The notes: generated from the letters alone by a model not told the origin. A stretch of 64,000 nt of DNA from an uncultured Flavobacteriaceae bacterium (GCA_947494565.1 CANLVG010000002.1:372001-436000), one strand, 5' to 3'. Shown: positions 43,701 to 52,717, numbered from the stretch's first letter. Numbers and translations are program-made.

Positions 43701-45143
43701 CTAGAAACTACAGGTCTCAATTTCCGTCACCCTGAGGGTGTTCACCATACCCTTATCCTTTATGGGCATTGCCGCTAAGCTTATCAACATATCGCCAACA
43801 TCTAAAAAACCTTTTTTACAGGCTATGGCATTTACATCTTCTATTGTCTCATCGGTTGAAACGTATTTGTCATAATAGAAGGCCTTCACGCCCCAAAGCA
43901 AGTTCAGTTGCGTTAAAATCCTCCGGTTTGAGGTAAATACCAAAATATGGGCACTGGGTCGCCATGCCGAAATCTGAAAGGCCGTATACCCACTGTTGGT
44001 CAAGGTAGAAATGGCCTTTGCCTTAATCTCATTCGCCATGATAGCTGCATGATAGCATACTGCTTTGGTAATGTATCGTTTGGTGCGAATATGAGGGGGC
44101 TCTTGCGGTACCTGAATTAATTCTGAGCCTTCGACGCTCTTAAGGATACTTGACATTTTATCGATTACCTGTACTGGATAATTGCCTACCGAGGTCTCAC
44201 CGGAAAGCATCACGGCGTCGGCACCATCCATCACTGAGTTGGCAACATCATTTACCTCCGCCCTTGTGGGCGTCAAACTCGTTATCATGGTTTCCATCAT
44301 TTGGGTAGCGATAATAACGGGAATCCGTGCTTTTTTCGCACGTAAGACCAATTGCTTTTGGATAAGGGGAACTTCCTGTGCCGGAACTTCAACCCCTAAA
44401 TCTCCACGAGCGACCATTAGACCGTCACAATACGCTACGATTTTATCGATGTTCTCCACCGCTTCGGGCTTCTCGATTTTCGCTATAATCGGAATCTTGT
44501 GCTCTGAATGCTCGTTGATAATTTTCTGGAGATCGATAAGATCTTGGCTAAACCTAACGAACGAAAGGGCAATCCAATCAACATCTTTTGAAATGGCAAA
44601 AATGGCGTCCTTCACATCCTTCTCGGTCAATGCCGGTAGCGATATATTGGTATTGGGAAGGTTTACCCCTTTTTTAGATTTCAACGGGCCGCCTTGAACG
44701 ACTTTCGCCTTTACTTGATCTTTACCGTTTGTAGAAACGACTTCAAACATCAATTTTCCATCATCCAATAAAATACGCTCGCCAGGCTTGACATCCTTGG
44801 GGAAATTCGTGTAGTTCATATACACTTTCTCCGCAGTGCCTTCGAAGGGCTGACCGGTCACAAAGGTTATCTCATCACCAGGTGCTACGACCACTTCACC
44901 GGCCATTACACCCACCCTGAGTTTAGGGCCTTGCAAATCGGCTAAAATAGCCGTGTAGATCTGCATTTCTTCGTTCAGTTCGCGAATTATTTTGATTCGT
45001 TCGGTAACATCTTCATAATCCGCATGTGAAAAGTTGATTCTAAAGACATCGACACCCGCCTCAATCATCTTCCGTAATACCTCTTTCTTACTCGTAGCTG
45101 GGCCTAATGTGGCCACGATTTTCGTCTTCTTATTACTTGGCAT
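43701..45143 (-). CDS. pyk: pyruvate kinase
   Basis: 480 residues. Last step of glycolysis: phosphoenolpyruvate and ADP to pyruvate and ATP. KIVATLGPATSKKEVL opens the barrel; MVARGDLGVEVPAQEVP and IATQMMETMI are the active-site segments, and SGETSVGNYPVQVI the phosphoenolpyruvate side. The C-terminal domain is normal length. It starts two bases after the IPExxxVDY gene, so they share a transcript, whose putative promoter (45666-45701) carries a large palindrome. Confidence 0.97.
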   Translation of the reverse strand: MPSNKKTKIVATLGPATSKKEVLRKMIEAGVDVFRINFSHADYEDVTERIKIIRELNEEMQIYTAILADLQGPKLRVGVMAGEVVVAPGDEITFVTGQPFEGTAEKVYMNYTNFPKDVKPGERILLDDGKLMFEVVSTNGKDQVKAKVVQGGPLKSKKGVNLPNTNISLPALTEKDVKDAIFAISKDVDWIALSFVRFSQDLIDLQKIINEHSEHKIPIIAKIEKPEAVENIDKIVAYCDGLMVARGDLGVEVPAQEVPLIQKQLVLRAKKARIPVIIATQMMETMITSLTPTRAEVNDVANSVMDGADAVMLSGETSVGNYPVQVIDKMSSILKSVEGSELIQVPQEPPHIRTKRYITKAVCYHAAIMANEIKAKAISTLTNSGYTAFQISAWRPSAHILVFTSNRRILTQLNLLWGVKAFYYDKYVSTDETIEDVNAIACKKGFLDVGDMLISLAAMPIKDKGMVNTLRVTEIETCSF

Positions 45144-45145
45144 TA

Positions 45146-45607
45146 TTAAAATATTAGATTGGTTCTTGATTTTATGTTTTCAATTTCTATGGCATATACG
45201 GTAACTACCTTGGGAATGTTTGCCAATAGTTTCACGAAATTCCCTTCCAAATCATCATCATGTTCGATTTTCAACAGATAATCCGCCTCTTTGTATTCAG
45301 GCACCACATGAAATCTGGTGTAGGAAGGTTCGTTTTCAAATAAATTTCCTTTAAAACTTTGTTCTTCCTTGGTCCCATTATTCGTGAACAATGTTAAAAA
45401 CCTATCGTTCTTATGGTCTTTCCATTCAAATAAGGGAAAGGTAACTTCTTCATAGAGTTCCAAATCTTTGGAAGTTCTTCTGAAATTGGATTTTAAACAT
45501 AGATTCAAAGCATAAACCATGGCATAATCTTCGAGACTACTGTGAATCGCCAACAAAGTGAAGGTGTCTTCATAGAAATCCGTCAAAATTTTGTGTACTG
45601 CTGCCAT
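45146..45607 (-). CDS. IPExxxVDY family protein
   Basis: 153 residues from the ATG at 45607; an upstream ATG at 45625 begins with an unlikely Cys-rich stretch. The signature that names the family appears as VPEYKEADY near residue 104. No enzymatic motif is seen. This family is restricted to Bacteroidota and nearly always sits just before pyk, as it does here (two-base gap). Its role is unknown; the constant pairing suggests it may influence pyruvate kinase. Confidence 0.9.
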   Translation of the reverse strand: MAAVHKILTDFYEDTFTLLAIHSSLEDYAMVYALNLCLKSNFRRTSKDLELYEEVTFPLFEWKDHKNDRFLTLFTNNGTKEEQSFKGNLFENEPSYTRFHVVPEYKEADYLLKIEHDDDLEGNFVKLLANIPKVVTVYAIEIENIKSRTNLIF

Positions 45608-45665
45608 GTGGGCACAAAATTTCAAAGATAGGGTTAAAAACGAAATTAGCCTAGGCTGTATGGGC

Positions 45666-45701
45666 CTAAAGTAGGTTTCTCTAAAACGATAACGTTATCG
45701 T
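45666..45701 (-). promoter_or_regulatory. promoter of the IPExxxVDY-pyk operon with a 16-bp palindromic operator
   Basis: On the minus strand TACTTTAG (45666-45673) is one base off TAnnTTTG. A perfect 16-bp palindrome, ACGATAACGTTATCGT (45686-45701), lies where the -33 element should be. A central CG in a symmetric AT-rich site is typical of LacI/GalR-family operators. A second 10-bp palindrome, AGCCTAGGCT, lies at 45648-45657 near the expected start. Confidence 0.5.
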
Positions 45702-45717
45702 CTCCTTTTGTTAAAGA

Positions 45718-46455
45718 TCAAGCTTTGTTCATTCGATCTTGAAGCGCAAAAAAGGCCCGTTTTGATGCTCTCTCCTCGGCTTTTTTCTTAGAGGTGGCCC
45801 TTGCTTTTGCCACAACGTTATTCTCAATGGAAAGCTTGACCGCAAAATGCTTGATACTGTCATTACCAGTATCTTCATATACGTTGTAGTTGAAGGTTTT
45901 TTTCTTCTTTTGGCACCACTCGATGACTAGGCTTTTGTAGCTTATGACCTTTCCCTCAAGTTGTTCGATATCAACATAGGGCTCAATGACCCGTTCGTTG
46001 ATGAACTTTTCGCAGTATTTATATCCTCTATCCAAGTAGATCGCTCCGACCAAGGCTTCAAAAACGTTACCATGAATATTATCGCCAAAATGGGATTTCG
46101 GAATTCTGCTTTCGACAAACTTGATTAAATTCAGGTCTTTGCCCAATTCATTGAGATGATCCCTACTTACGATTTTCGAACGCATTTTGGTCAGATAGCC
46201 CTCGTCACCGTCAGGCACTTCGTTGTAAAGGTGCCGAGATATGATGGTGCCTAGCATAGAGTCTCCTAAAAACTCAAGGCGTTCATAGTTCATGGGGTTA
46301 CCTTCTTTATCTTTTTTATTTGCAGATCGATGCAAAAAGGCTTTTTTGAATATCTTGATATCTTTAGGCTTAAAACCCAGTATCTTGGTTATTCCCAAAA
46401 AAAAATTCCCATCTTCTTTAGAATGGGAATTGAATAAATTAGATGGGAAATTCAT
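45718..46455 (-). CDS. rnc: ribonuclease III
   Basis: 245 residues. Cleaves double-stranded RNA during rRNA and mRNA processing. The catalytic helix is ERLEFLGDSMLG, with the second acidic group at about 142 (VFEALVGAIYLD). The dsRNA-binding domain is C-terminal (about 170-240; YKSLVIEWCQKKKKTFNYNVYEDTG, KKKAEERASKRAF). It begins eight bases after fabF and shares its transcript, the standard acpP-fabF-rnc order. Confidence 0.97.
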   Translation of the reverse strand: MNFPSNLFNSHSKEDGNFFLGITKILGFKPKDIKIFKKAFLHRSANKKDKEGNPMNYERLEFLGDSMLGTIISRHLYNEVPDGDEGYLTKMRSKIVSRDHLNELGKDLNLIKFVESRIPKSHFGDNIHGNVFEALVGAIYLDRGYKYCEKFINERVIEPYVDIEQLEGKVISYKSLVIEWCQKKKKTFNYNVYEDTGNDSIKHFAVKLSIENNVVAKARATSKKKAEERASKRAFFALQDRMNKA

Positions 46456-46463
46456 TTTTTGGT

Positions 46464-47714
46464 TTAACTGATTTTCTTGAAAACAACACAGGCGTTATGG
46501 CCTCCAAAACCAAAAGTGTTACTCAATGCCACATTGACTTCCCGCTTCTGGGCCTTATTCAAGGTCAGATTCAATTTGGGATCTATATTTTCATCGACCG
46601 TTGTGTGATTGATGGTAGGAGGAACCACCCCGTATTCCATAGCCAATATGGATGCAATGGCCTCTATAGCTCCGGCGGCACCCAACAAATGGCCGGTCAT
46701 TGATTTCGTCGAATTGATATTGATGTTCGGTGCATGATCTCCGAAGACCTCTGATATCGCCTTCAATTCTGCTACGTCTCCCAAGGGGGTAGACGTTCCA
46801 TGTGTGTTGATCGTGTCTACATCTTCAGGCTTTAATCCAGCATCTCTAAGGCAGTTCTCCATCACACGTACCACTCCGATACCTTCTGGGTGGGGGGCTG
46901 TCATATGGTACGCATCACTTGAAAGGCCGCCACCAACAACTTCACAATAAATCTTGGCACCTCTTGCCTTGGCATGCTCATATTCTTCCAAAATCAACGC
47001 TCCGGCTCCCTCGCCGAGCACGAATCCGTCACGGGTCGCATCAAAAGGTCGCGATGCCGTTTCAGGGCTGTCGTTTCTAGTCGAAAGTGCGTGCATGGCA
47101 CCAAAACCGCCCATACCCGCTATGGTAACCGCAGCCTCACTACCTCCTGTAACGACCACATCACAGTGTCCTAATCGAATATAGTTCAAAGCATCGATCA
47201 TCGCATTGGCGGAAGAGGCACAAGCTGATACGGTCGTGTAATTTGGACCCATAAAGCCATGCTTTATAGAGATATGTCCGGGAGCGATGTCGGCAATCAT
47301 TTTTGGAATAAAGAACGGGTTGAAACGAGGTGTGCCATCGCCTTCAGCAAAGTTCATTACCTCATTTTGAAACGTCTCAAGACCTCCGATACCTGCACCC
47401 CAAATTACCCCAACGCGAAATTTGTCTATAGCTTCCAAGTCGAGTTTGGAGTCTTGTATCGCTTCATCAGAAGAGACTAAGGCATATTGTGCGAATTTGT
47501 CCAGTTTACGCGCCTCTTTTCGGTCGAAAAAGTCCGCTGGGTCGTAATTCTTAAGTTCACAGGCAAATTTAACCTTGAATTTTTCGGTATCGTAATAGGT
47601 AACAGGAGCGGAACCGCTCTTACCGTTCACCAAACCATTCCAGTATTCTTCAATGGTATTTCCTATAGGGGTTAAAGCACCTAACCCGGTAACCACAACT
47701 CGCTTTAACTGCAT
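46464..47714 (-). CDS. fabF: 3-oxoacyl-[ACP] synthase II
   Basis: 416 residues. Extends fatty acyl chains by Claisen condensation of malonyl-ACP. Active-site Cys in VSACASSANA, His in NTHGTSTPLGD and the second His in KSMTGHLLGAAGAIEA form the triad. Length and start (MQLKRVVVTGLGALTPIG) are standard. It lies between acpP and rnc; a terminator-like hairpin sits between acpP and fabF. Confidence 0.98.
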   Translation of the reverse strand: MQLKRVVVTGLGALTPIGNTIEEYWNGLVNGKSGSAPVTYYDTEKFKVKFACELKNYDPADFFDRKEARKLDKFAQYALVSSDEAIQDSKLDLEAIDKFRVGVIWGAGIGGLETFQNEVMNFAEGDGTPRFNPFFIPKMIADIAPGHISIKHGFMGPNYTTVSACASSANAMIDALNYIRLGHCDVVVTGGSEAAVTIAGMGGFGAMHALSTRNDSPETASRPFDATRDGFVLGEGAGALILEEYEHAKARGAKIYCEVVGGGLSSDAYHMTAPHPEGIGVVRVMENCLRDAGLKPEDVDTINTHGTSTPLGDVAELKAISEVFGDHAPNININSTKSMTGHLLGAAGAIEAIASILAMEYGVVPPTINHTTVDENIDPKLNLTLNKAQKREVNVALSNTFGFGGHNACVVFKKIS

Positions 47715-47753
47715 CGAACTTTATTTTTTTGCTTTTTAAGCTAAGTGTAAATT

Positions 47754-47793
47754 AAAAAAATTATCCATGCGATAAAGATACCACATGGATAAT
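47754..47793 (-). terminator. intrinsic terminator/attenuator between acpP and fabF
   Basis: ATTATCCATG (47760-47769) and CATGGATAAT (47784-47793) pair perfectly over 10 bp. Seven A at 47754-47760 give a T-run after the hairpin on the minus strand. It should stop many transcripts after acpP and leave part of them to continue into fabF-rnc. Confidence 0.8.
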
Positions 47794-47822
47794 TTGTAAA
47801 TCTTATCAAGAAATCATAAAGA

Positions 47823-48056
47823 TTACTTCGCTTCTTCTATATAACTGATAGCTTGGCCAACTGTTGCGATGTTCTCAGCCTGATCGTCTGGAATCTGGAT
47901 ATCGAATTCTTTCTCGAACTCCATAATTAACTCAACAGTGTCAAGTGAGTCTGCCCCTAAGTCATTCGTAAAGCTAGCTTCTGATACCACTTCGTTTTCA
48001 TCAACGCCTAATTTATCAACAATGATAGCTTTTACTCTTGATGCAATGTCTGACAT
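47823..48056 (-). CDS. acpP: acyl carrier protein
   Basis: 77 residues, acidic four-helix protein that carries growing acyl chains on a phosphopantetheine arm. The arm is attached to Ser37 in [15 protein letters not shown]. Sequence and length are ordinary. First gene of acpP-fabF-rnc, with a strong predicted promoter upstream and a partial terminator downstream. Confidence 0.98.
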   Translation of the reverse strand: MSDIASRVKAIIVDKLGVDENEVVSEASFTNDLGADSLDTVELIMEFEKEFDIQIPDDQAENIATVGQAISYIEEAK

Positions 48057-48088
48057 AATAATTTGGTTTTAAAAATTTAAATTGTTGG

Positions 48089-48096
48089 CAAAAATA
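48089..48096 (-). promoter_or_regulatory. -7 box for acpP
   Basis: On the minus strand TATTTTTG is an exact TAnnTTTG match, 33 bases before the acpP start. A small inverted repeat, TCAC...GTGA, lies further upstream (near 48123-48138). Confidence 0.55.
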
Positions 48097-48169
48097 AAAA
48101 ACTTTGGACTAAATACACGTTTTCACGTTAAAATGTGACGTAATTTATGAAATTTAAATACAGTAGTAG

Positions 48170-48177
48170 TATTTTAG
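48170..48177 (+). promoter_or_regulatory. weak candidate -7 box for purN
   Basis: TATTTTAG differs from TAnnTTTG only at the seventh base and would start the purN transcript near 48184, 32 bases before the ATG. Confidence 0.35.
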
Positions 48178-48215
48178 TCGCAATAATTCTCTTGCCGTAA
48201 CGCCTTTCTTTTTCA

Positions 48216-48794
48216 ATGAAAAAAATTGTCCTATTTGCCTCCGGTTCCGGTTCCAATGTTGAAAACATCGTACAGTTTTTTCAAGGCAAGTCAAACGTTA
48301 CTATTGCCGCTGTGCTAACTAACAAAAGGGATGCCAAAGTTTTGGATAGATGCAACAACTTGAAAATCAATGGTTTGTATTTCAATAGAACGGCTTTCTA
48401 CGAAACTGATTGCGTCCTTGGCATACTCGAATCGCTTCGCCCCGACCTTATCGTATTAGCCGGGTTCTTGTGGAGAATTCCTCTTGATATGGTACAAAGG
48501 TATCCGGATAAAATCATCAATATACACCCAGCACTCTTACCTGATTATGGTGGGAAGGGCATGTACGGCATGCGCGTACACGAGGCGGTCAAAGAAAACG
48601 GGGAAACCGAAACCGGCATAACCATTCATTATGTCAATGAGAATTATGACGAAGGCGCCATCATTTACCAAGCAAAAACCGAAGTGGTATCGACCGACAC
48701 AGCGGAAGACATTGCCCATAAAGTGCATCAACTAGAATACGAGCATTTTCCGAAGATCATCGAAAAACTGTTATCTGCAAGGGCCGTACATTGA
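48216..48794 (+). CDS. purN: phosphoribosylglycinamide formyltransferase
   Basis: 192 residues. Third step of purine synthesis, adding a formyl group from 10-formyl-THF to GAR. FASGSGSNVENIV binds the phosphate, IINIHPALLPDYGGKGMYG contains the active-site Asn-His, and the catalytic Asp lies in NYDEGAIIYQ. It heads a plus-strand group with RNase H, a PfkB kinase and purF. Confidence 0.97.
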   Translation: MKKIVLFASGSGSNVENIVQFFQGKSNVTIAAVLTNKRDAKVLDRCNNLKINGLYFNRTAFYETDCVLGILESLRPDLIVLAGFLWRIPLDMVQRYPDKIINIHPALLPDYGGKGMYGMRVHEAVKENGETETGITIHYVNENYDEGAIIYQAKTEVVSTDTAEDIAHKVHQLEYEHFPKIIEKLLSARAVH

Positions 48795-48846
48795 ATTCTA
48801 ATACGATAACGACTGTCAATAGTATTTGAACTAATTAAACCTGCTC

Positions 48847-49482
48847 ATGGCAAAAAAGACGAAGTTTTATGTAGTCTGGAAAGGTAAGCGCCCCGGAATC
48901 TACGAGTCTTGGGACGATTGTAAATCCCAAATAACGGGTCAAAAAGGAGCACAGTACAAATCGTTTTCTACATTTGAAGAGGCGAAGAAAGCTTATAATA
49001 GCAATTACGAGTTCTACAAAGGTAAAAAGAAGGGTGCAACAGAACTATCACCTGAATTGTTATTAAAAATTGGAGAACCCAATTTCCACTCCATTGCCGT
49101 AGATGCTGCCTCAAGCGGTAACCCCGGCATCATGGAATATCAAGGGGTCGATACCAAAACCAAAAAGAAATTATTCAAACAGGGGCCTTTTCCCGAAGGA
49201 ACCAATAACATCGGTGAATTTTTGGCAATCGTTCACGGTCTCGCCTTTTTGAAACAAAAACAAAGTGACCGTATTATTTATACGGATTCTCGAACTGCCA
49301 TGAGCTGGGTGCGTAAAAAAAACTGCAACACCAAGTTAGTGGAAACCAAAAAAAACAAAGCCCTATTTGATTTGATTCGTCGCGCTATCGACTGGCTGAA
49401 CAAGAACTCGTACAATACCCCAATAGTAAAATGGGAGACCAAAGCCTGGGGTGAAATACCCGCGGATTTTGGAAGAAAGTAG
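48847..49482 (+). CDS. rnhA: ribonuclease H with N-terminal viroplasmin-type domain
   Basis: 211 residues. A short RNA-DNA-hybrid-binding domain (about 4-50, KFYVVWKGKRPGIYESWDDC...FSTFEEAKKAY) precedes the catalytic RNase H fold (77-211). Catalytic acidic residues are Asp in VDAASSGNP, Glu in NNIGEFLAI and Asp in IIYTDSRTA; the last one is near the C-terminal ADFG. It cleaves RNA in RNA-DNA hybrids. Placement between purN and a kinase before purF is conserved in this family as far as I recall. Confidence 0.93.
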   Translation: MAKKTKFYVVWKGKRPGIYESWDDCKSQITGQKGAQYKSFSTFEEAKKAYNSNYEFYKGKKKGATELSPELLLKIGEPNFHSIAVDAASSGNPGIMEYQGVDTKTKKKLFKQGPFPEGTNNIGEFLAIVHGLAFLKQKQSDRIIYTDSRTAMSWVRKKNCNTKLVETKKNKALFDLIRRAIDWLNKNSYNTPIVKWETKAWGEIPADFGRK

Positions 49483-49553
49483 TCGAAAAGAAAATCCCGC
49501 CCATTTTTTATTATTTGATATAAACACCCCTGTCAAATACCTTTACAAAACCG

Positions 49554-49561
49554 TATATTTG
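49554..49561 (+). promoter_or_regulatory. candidate -7 box for the PfkB gene upstream of purF
   Basis: TATATTTG is an exact TAnnTTTG match, 22 bases before the ATG at 49584. The -33 element is weak. Confidence 0.5.
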
Positions 49562-49583
49562 CAGCTTAATTTTTACAACCAAT

Positions 49584-50510
49584 ATGGGCAAGCTTCTTAT
49601 AGTAGGTACCGTCGCCTTTGATGCTATTGAAACTCCTTTCGGAAAGACCGATAAGATTTTAGGCGGTGCGGCCACCTTTATCGGACTGGCCGCTTCACAG
49701 TTCAATGTAAATTCTGGCATTGTCTCGGTCGTTGGAGATGATTTTCCTCAAGAATACCTAGACCTGTTCCATAGCAAGAATATTGATTTGACCGGCCTTC
49801 AAATCGTTAAGGGAGGCAAGACCTTCTTCTGGAGCGGTAAATATCACAATGACCTGAATAAAAGGGATACATTGGCTACCGAACTTAATGTTCTAGCGGA
49901 TTTCAAACCCATCGTACCCGATAGTTTCAACGATGCTGAAGTAGTCATGCTTGGAAATCTACATCCAGACATACAGATGAGCGTAATCAATCAAATGGAA
50001 AAGCGTCCCGAGCTCATTATACTCGATACGATGAACTTCTGGATGGATCATACCATGCCCGAACTTATGGAGGTGGTCAAGCATATTGATGTCATCACCA
50101 TCAATGATGAAGAGGCTCGGCAATTGACCGGCGAATATTCCTTGGTCAAAGCAGCGGCGAAAATTCAAACCATGGGCCCCAAGTATGTTGTCATAAAAAA
50201 AGGAGAACACGGCGCCCTGTTATTTCACGATGATAACATTTTCTTTGCCCCCGCCTTGCCCTTAGAAGAAGTATTCGACCCGACTGGTGCCGGCGATACT
50301 TTCGCAGGAGGATTTGCGGGATATTTGGCCGCAACCAAATCGGTCACTTATGAAAATATGAAGAATGCGGTGGTTCACGGCTCTAATCTCGCCTCGTTCT
50401 CTGTGGAAAAATTTGGAACGCAGCGAATGAAATCGTTGGAAAGGGCCGAAGTAAATAAAAGGTTACATCAGTTCAAAACATTGACACAATTTGATATTGA
50501 ACTATCATAA
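49584..50510 (+). CDS. PfkB-family kinase (adenosine/sugar kinase-like)
   Basis: 308 residues. The fold is clear from GGAATFIGLAASQF near the N-terminus and FDPTGAGDTFAGGF near residue 232, with the catalytic Asp. The N-terminal wording (LLIVGTVAFDAIETPFGKTDKILGG) is that of a Bacteroidota group next to purF. Position between purN/rnhA and purF suggests a nucleoside or ribose substrate, but this is only context. A terminator follows, so purF must have its own promoter or be reached by read-through. Confidence 0.88.
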   Translation: MGKLLIVGTVAFDAIETPFGKTDKILGGAATFIGLAASQFNVNSGIVSVVGDDFPQEYLDLFHSKNIDLTGLQIVKGGKTFFWSGKYHNDLNKRDTLATELNVLADFKPIVPDSFNDAEVVMLGNLHPDIQMSVINQMEKRPELIILDTMNFWMDHTMPELMEVVKHIDVITINDEEARQLTGEYSLVKAAAKIQTMGPKYVVIKKGEHGALLFHDDNIFFAPALPLEEVFDPTGAGDTFAGGFAGYLAATKSVTYENMKNAVVHGSNLASFSVEKFGTQRMKSLERAEVNKRLHQFKTLTQFDIELS

Positions 50511-50522
50511 CATAAATATTCG

Positions 50523-50545
50523 CCCCGTTGATTCGGGGTTTTTTT
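50523..50545 (+). terminator. intrinsic terminator after the PfkB gene
   Basis: CCCCG (50523-50527) pairs with CGGGG (50534-50538) around a 6-base loop, followed by seven T. Confidence 0.88.
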
Positions 50546-50642
50546 ATCGGTATCCCCAAGATTGTCGTCCTTGTTTAAACAGGAAGGCAGTTGATGGGAA
50601 ACCAAAACATATGAAATAGCTAAATTTAGATTACAACCTACA

Positions 50643-52541
50643 ATGAGCGACGCGATCAAACACGAATGTGGCATATCGATTATTCGATTGTTAAAACCTT
50701 TGGAGTATTACAAGGAAAAATATGGTACTGCCTTTTACGGAGTGAACAAAATGTACCTTATGATGGAAAAGCAGCACAATCGCGGTCAAGACGGTGCCGG
50801 GTTTGCGAGCATCAAATTGGATATGAACGCCGGGGAACGTTTCATGAGCCGTGTTCGCTCAAGCGCACAGCAACCGATACAGGATATATTTGCCCAAATC
50901 AATGAGCGCATCAACACTTCACTACAAGAAAACCCGGAATATATTGATGATGTATCCCTTCAGAAAAAACATATTCCATATATCGGGGAGTTATTATTAG
51001 GTCATGTACGTTATGGCACATTCGGTAAAAATAGTATTGAGAGCGTACACCCCTTTCTAAGACAGAACAATTGGATGCACCGCAACCTTATTGTGGCCGG
51101 AAACTTCAATATGACCAATGTTCATGAACTCTTTGATAATCTGGTGCAGTTAGGGCAGCATCCAAAGGAAATGGCCGATACAGTGACCGTAATGGAAAAA
51201 ATCGGACATTTCTTAGACGATGAGGTGGCTAAATTATACAAGCAGATCAAAAAGCAAGGCTATAACAAATTGGAAGCCTCACCCCTGATTGCCGAACGAT
51301 TGAAAGTGCATAAAATCTTAAGAAGGGCCGCCAAAAACTTTGATGGTGGTTATGCAATGGCCGGCCTATTGGGGCATGGAGATGCCTTTGTACTTCGTGA
51401 TCCAGGGGGTATTCGACCAGCATATTACTATAAAGATGACGAAATTGTGGTGGTTGCTTCTGAAAGACCTGCCATTCAGACCGTTTTCAACGTGCCTTTT
51501 AACAAGGTTGAGGAATTAGACCCTGGTCATGCCATCATTATCAAGAAAGATGGAAATACGGCCATTAAAGAGATCTTGGAACCGAAAGAACGGAAGGCCT
51601 GTTCTTTTGAACGGATCTATTTTTCTCGAGGTAGTGACAAGGAAATCTACAAGGAGCGAAAAGAATTGGGGAAATTGTTGTTCCCGAAAATCTTATCGGC
51701 TATTGACAATGACATTCAAAACACGGTGTTCTCTTACATACCCAACACTGCGGAAACCTCGTTTTTTGGAATGGTAATCGAAGCCCAAAATTACCTGAAC
51801 AAGAAGAAGGAAGAGCAAATTCTTTCTATAGGTTCAAAGATTACCAGTGAAGAATTGCATGACATTCTTAAGGTTAGGCCAAGAATCGAAAAGGTTGCCA
51901 TCAAGGATGCCAAATTAAGAACCTTCATTACACAAGACAGTAGTCGAGATGATTTGGTGGCCCACGTATATGATATCTCGTATGGCTCTGTTCAAAAAGG
52001 GGATAACCTGGTTATTATAGATGATAGTATCGTAAGGGGCACCACCTTAAAAAAGAGTATTCTTGGAATTTTAGATCGTTTGTCGCCCAAGAAAATTATC
52101 GTTGTGTCCTCGGCTCCGCAAATACGGTACCCGGATTGCTATGGTATCGACATGGCAAAGCTAGAAGATTTTATTGCCTTTAGAGCTGCCTTACAACTGC
52201 ACAAGGATAACGGTACAATGGACGTCGTAGAAGGCATTTATAAAAAATGCATTGCTCAAGTCAATACCAAAGATTCGGAGATCATTAATTATGTTAAGGA
52301 CTTTTACGCTCCTTTTACCGCAGGTCAAATCTCGGTGAAAATAGGTGAACTACTAAGTCCAAAGGATATCAGAGCCCAGGTAGAGATCCTATACCAAAAT
52401 ATCGAAAACCTCCATCAAGCCTGTCCTAAAAATTTAGGGGACTGGTACTTCACGGGAGATTATCCAACAGCAGGAGGAAATCGAGTTGTAAATAGAGCAT
52501 TTATCAACTTCTTTGAAGGTAAAAATCAACGTGCGTATTAA
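50643..52541 (+). CDS. purF: amidophosphoribosyltransferase, long Bacteroidota form
   Basis: 632 residues, against about 470-510 in E. coli and Bacillus. Commits PRPP to purine synthesis. The N-terminal glutaminase nucleophile Cys follows a short propeptide (KHECGIS, Cys9), and NRGQDGAGFAS is its glutamine-binding loop. The PRPP-binding motif VIIDDSIVRGTTLKKS lies near residue 460, about 90 residues later than usual because of extra segments in the first half. A further 90 residues extend the C-terminus. No iron-sulfur Cys pattern is obvious. The 11-bp inverted repeat after the stop codon has no T-run. Confidence 0.95.
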   Translation: MSDAIKHECGISIIRLLKPLEYYKEKYGTAFYGVNKMYLMMEKQHNRGQDGAGFASIKLDMNAGERFMSRVRSSAQQPIQDIFAQINERINTSLQENPEYIDDVSLQKKHIPYIGELLLGHVRYGTFGKNSIESVHPFLRQNNWMHRNLIVAGNFNMTNVHELFDNLVQLGQHPKEMADTVTVMEKIGHFLDDEVAKLYKQIKKQGYNKLEASPLIAERLKVHKILRRAAKNFDGGYAMAGLLGHGDAFVLRDPGGIRPAYYYKDDEIVVVASERPAIQTVFNVPFNKVEELDPGHAIIIKKDGNTAIKEILEPKERKACSFERIYFSRGSDKEIYKERKELGKLLFPKILSAIDNDIQNTVFSYIPNTAETSFFGMVIEAQNYLNKKKEEQILSIGSKITSEELHDILKVRPRIEKVAIKDAKLRTFITQDSSRDDLVAHVYDISYGSVQKGDNLVIIDDSIVRGTTLKKSILGILDRLSPKKIIVVSSAPQIRYPDCYGIDMAKLEDFIAFRAALQLHKDNGTMDVVEGIYKKCIAQVNTKDSEIINYVKDFYAPFTAGQISVKIGELLSPKDIRAQVEILYQNIENLHQACPKNLGDWYFTGDYPTAGGNRVVNRAFINFFEGKNQRAY

Positions 52542-52548
52542 CCATTTT

Positions 52549-52584
52549 ATCGATGAAATACACCAAAATATGCATTTCATCGAT
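52549..52584. repeat. inverted repeat after purF
   Basis: ATCGATGAAAT (52549-52559) and ATTTCATCGAT (52574-52584) are perfectly complementary with a 14-base spacer. It may protect the purF 3' end or be a regulator site for the first small RNA unit, which begins about 60 bases on. The word TGCATTTCATCGA also occurs after dinB (near 40420). Confidence 0.4.
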
Positions 52585-52633
52585 CATTACTGCTTTTCAG
52601 CGGGTTTTTAGCCGATAGGCAGTGAAGCACACC

Positions 52634-52717
52634 TATTTTAGACTCGCCATAGCATAAGTAGGTTAAGTTCATGGTAAGATTTGGGGCAAAAAAGGTGGAG
52701 GCTACTCCACCTTTTTT
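52634..52717 (+). ncRNA. tandem small RNA unit 1 of 4 (predicted RNA about 52647-52717)
   Basis: A -7-like box TATTTTAG (52634-52641), six bases, then the conserved block starting CCATAGCATAAGTAGGTTAA (52647-52686, 40 bases). It ends in an intrinsic terminator: GGTGGAG (52694-52700) pairs with CTCCACC (52705-52711), followed by six T. RNA length would be about 70 nt. The -33 region is T-rich. The block is nearly identical in all four units while sequences between units are unrelated. Confidence 0.72.
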
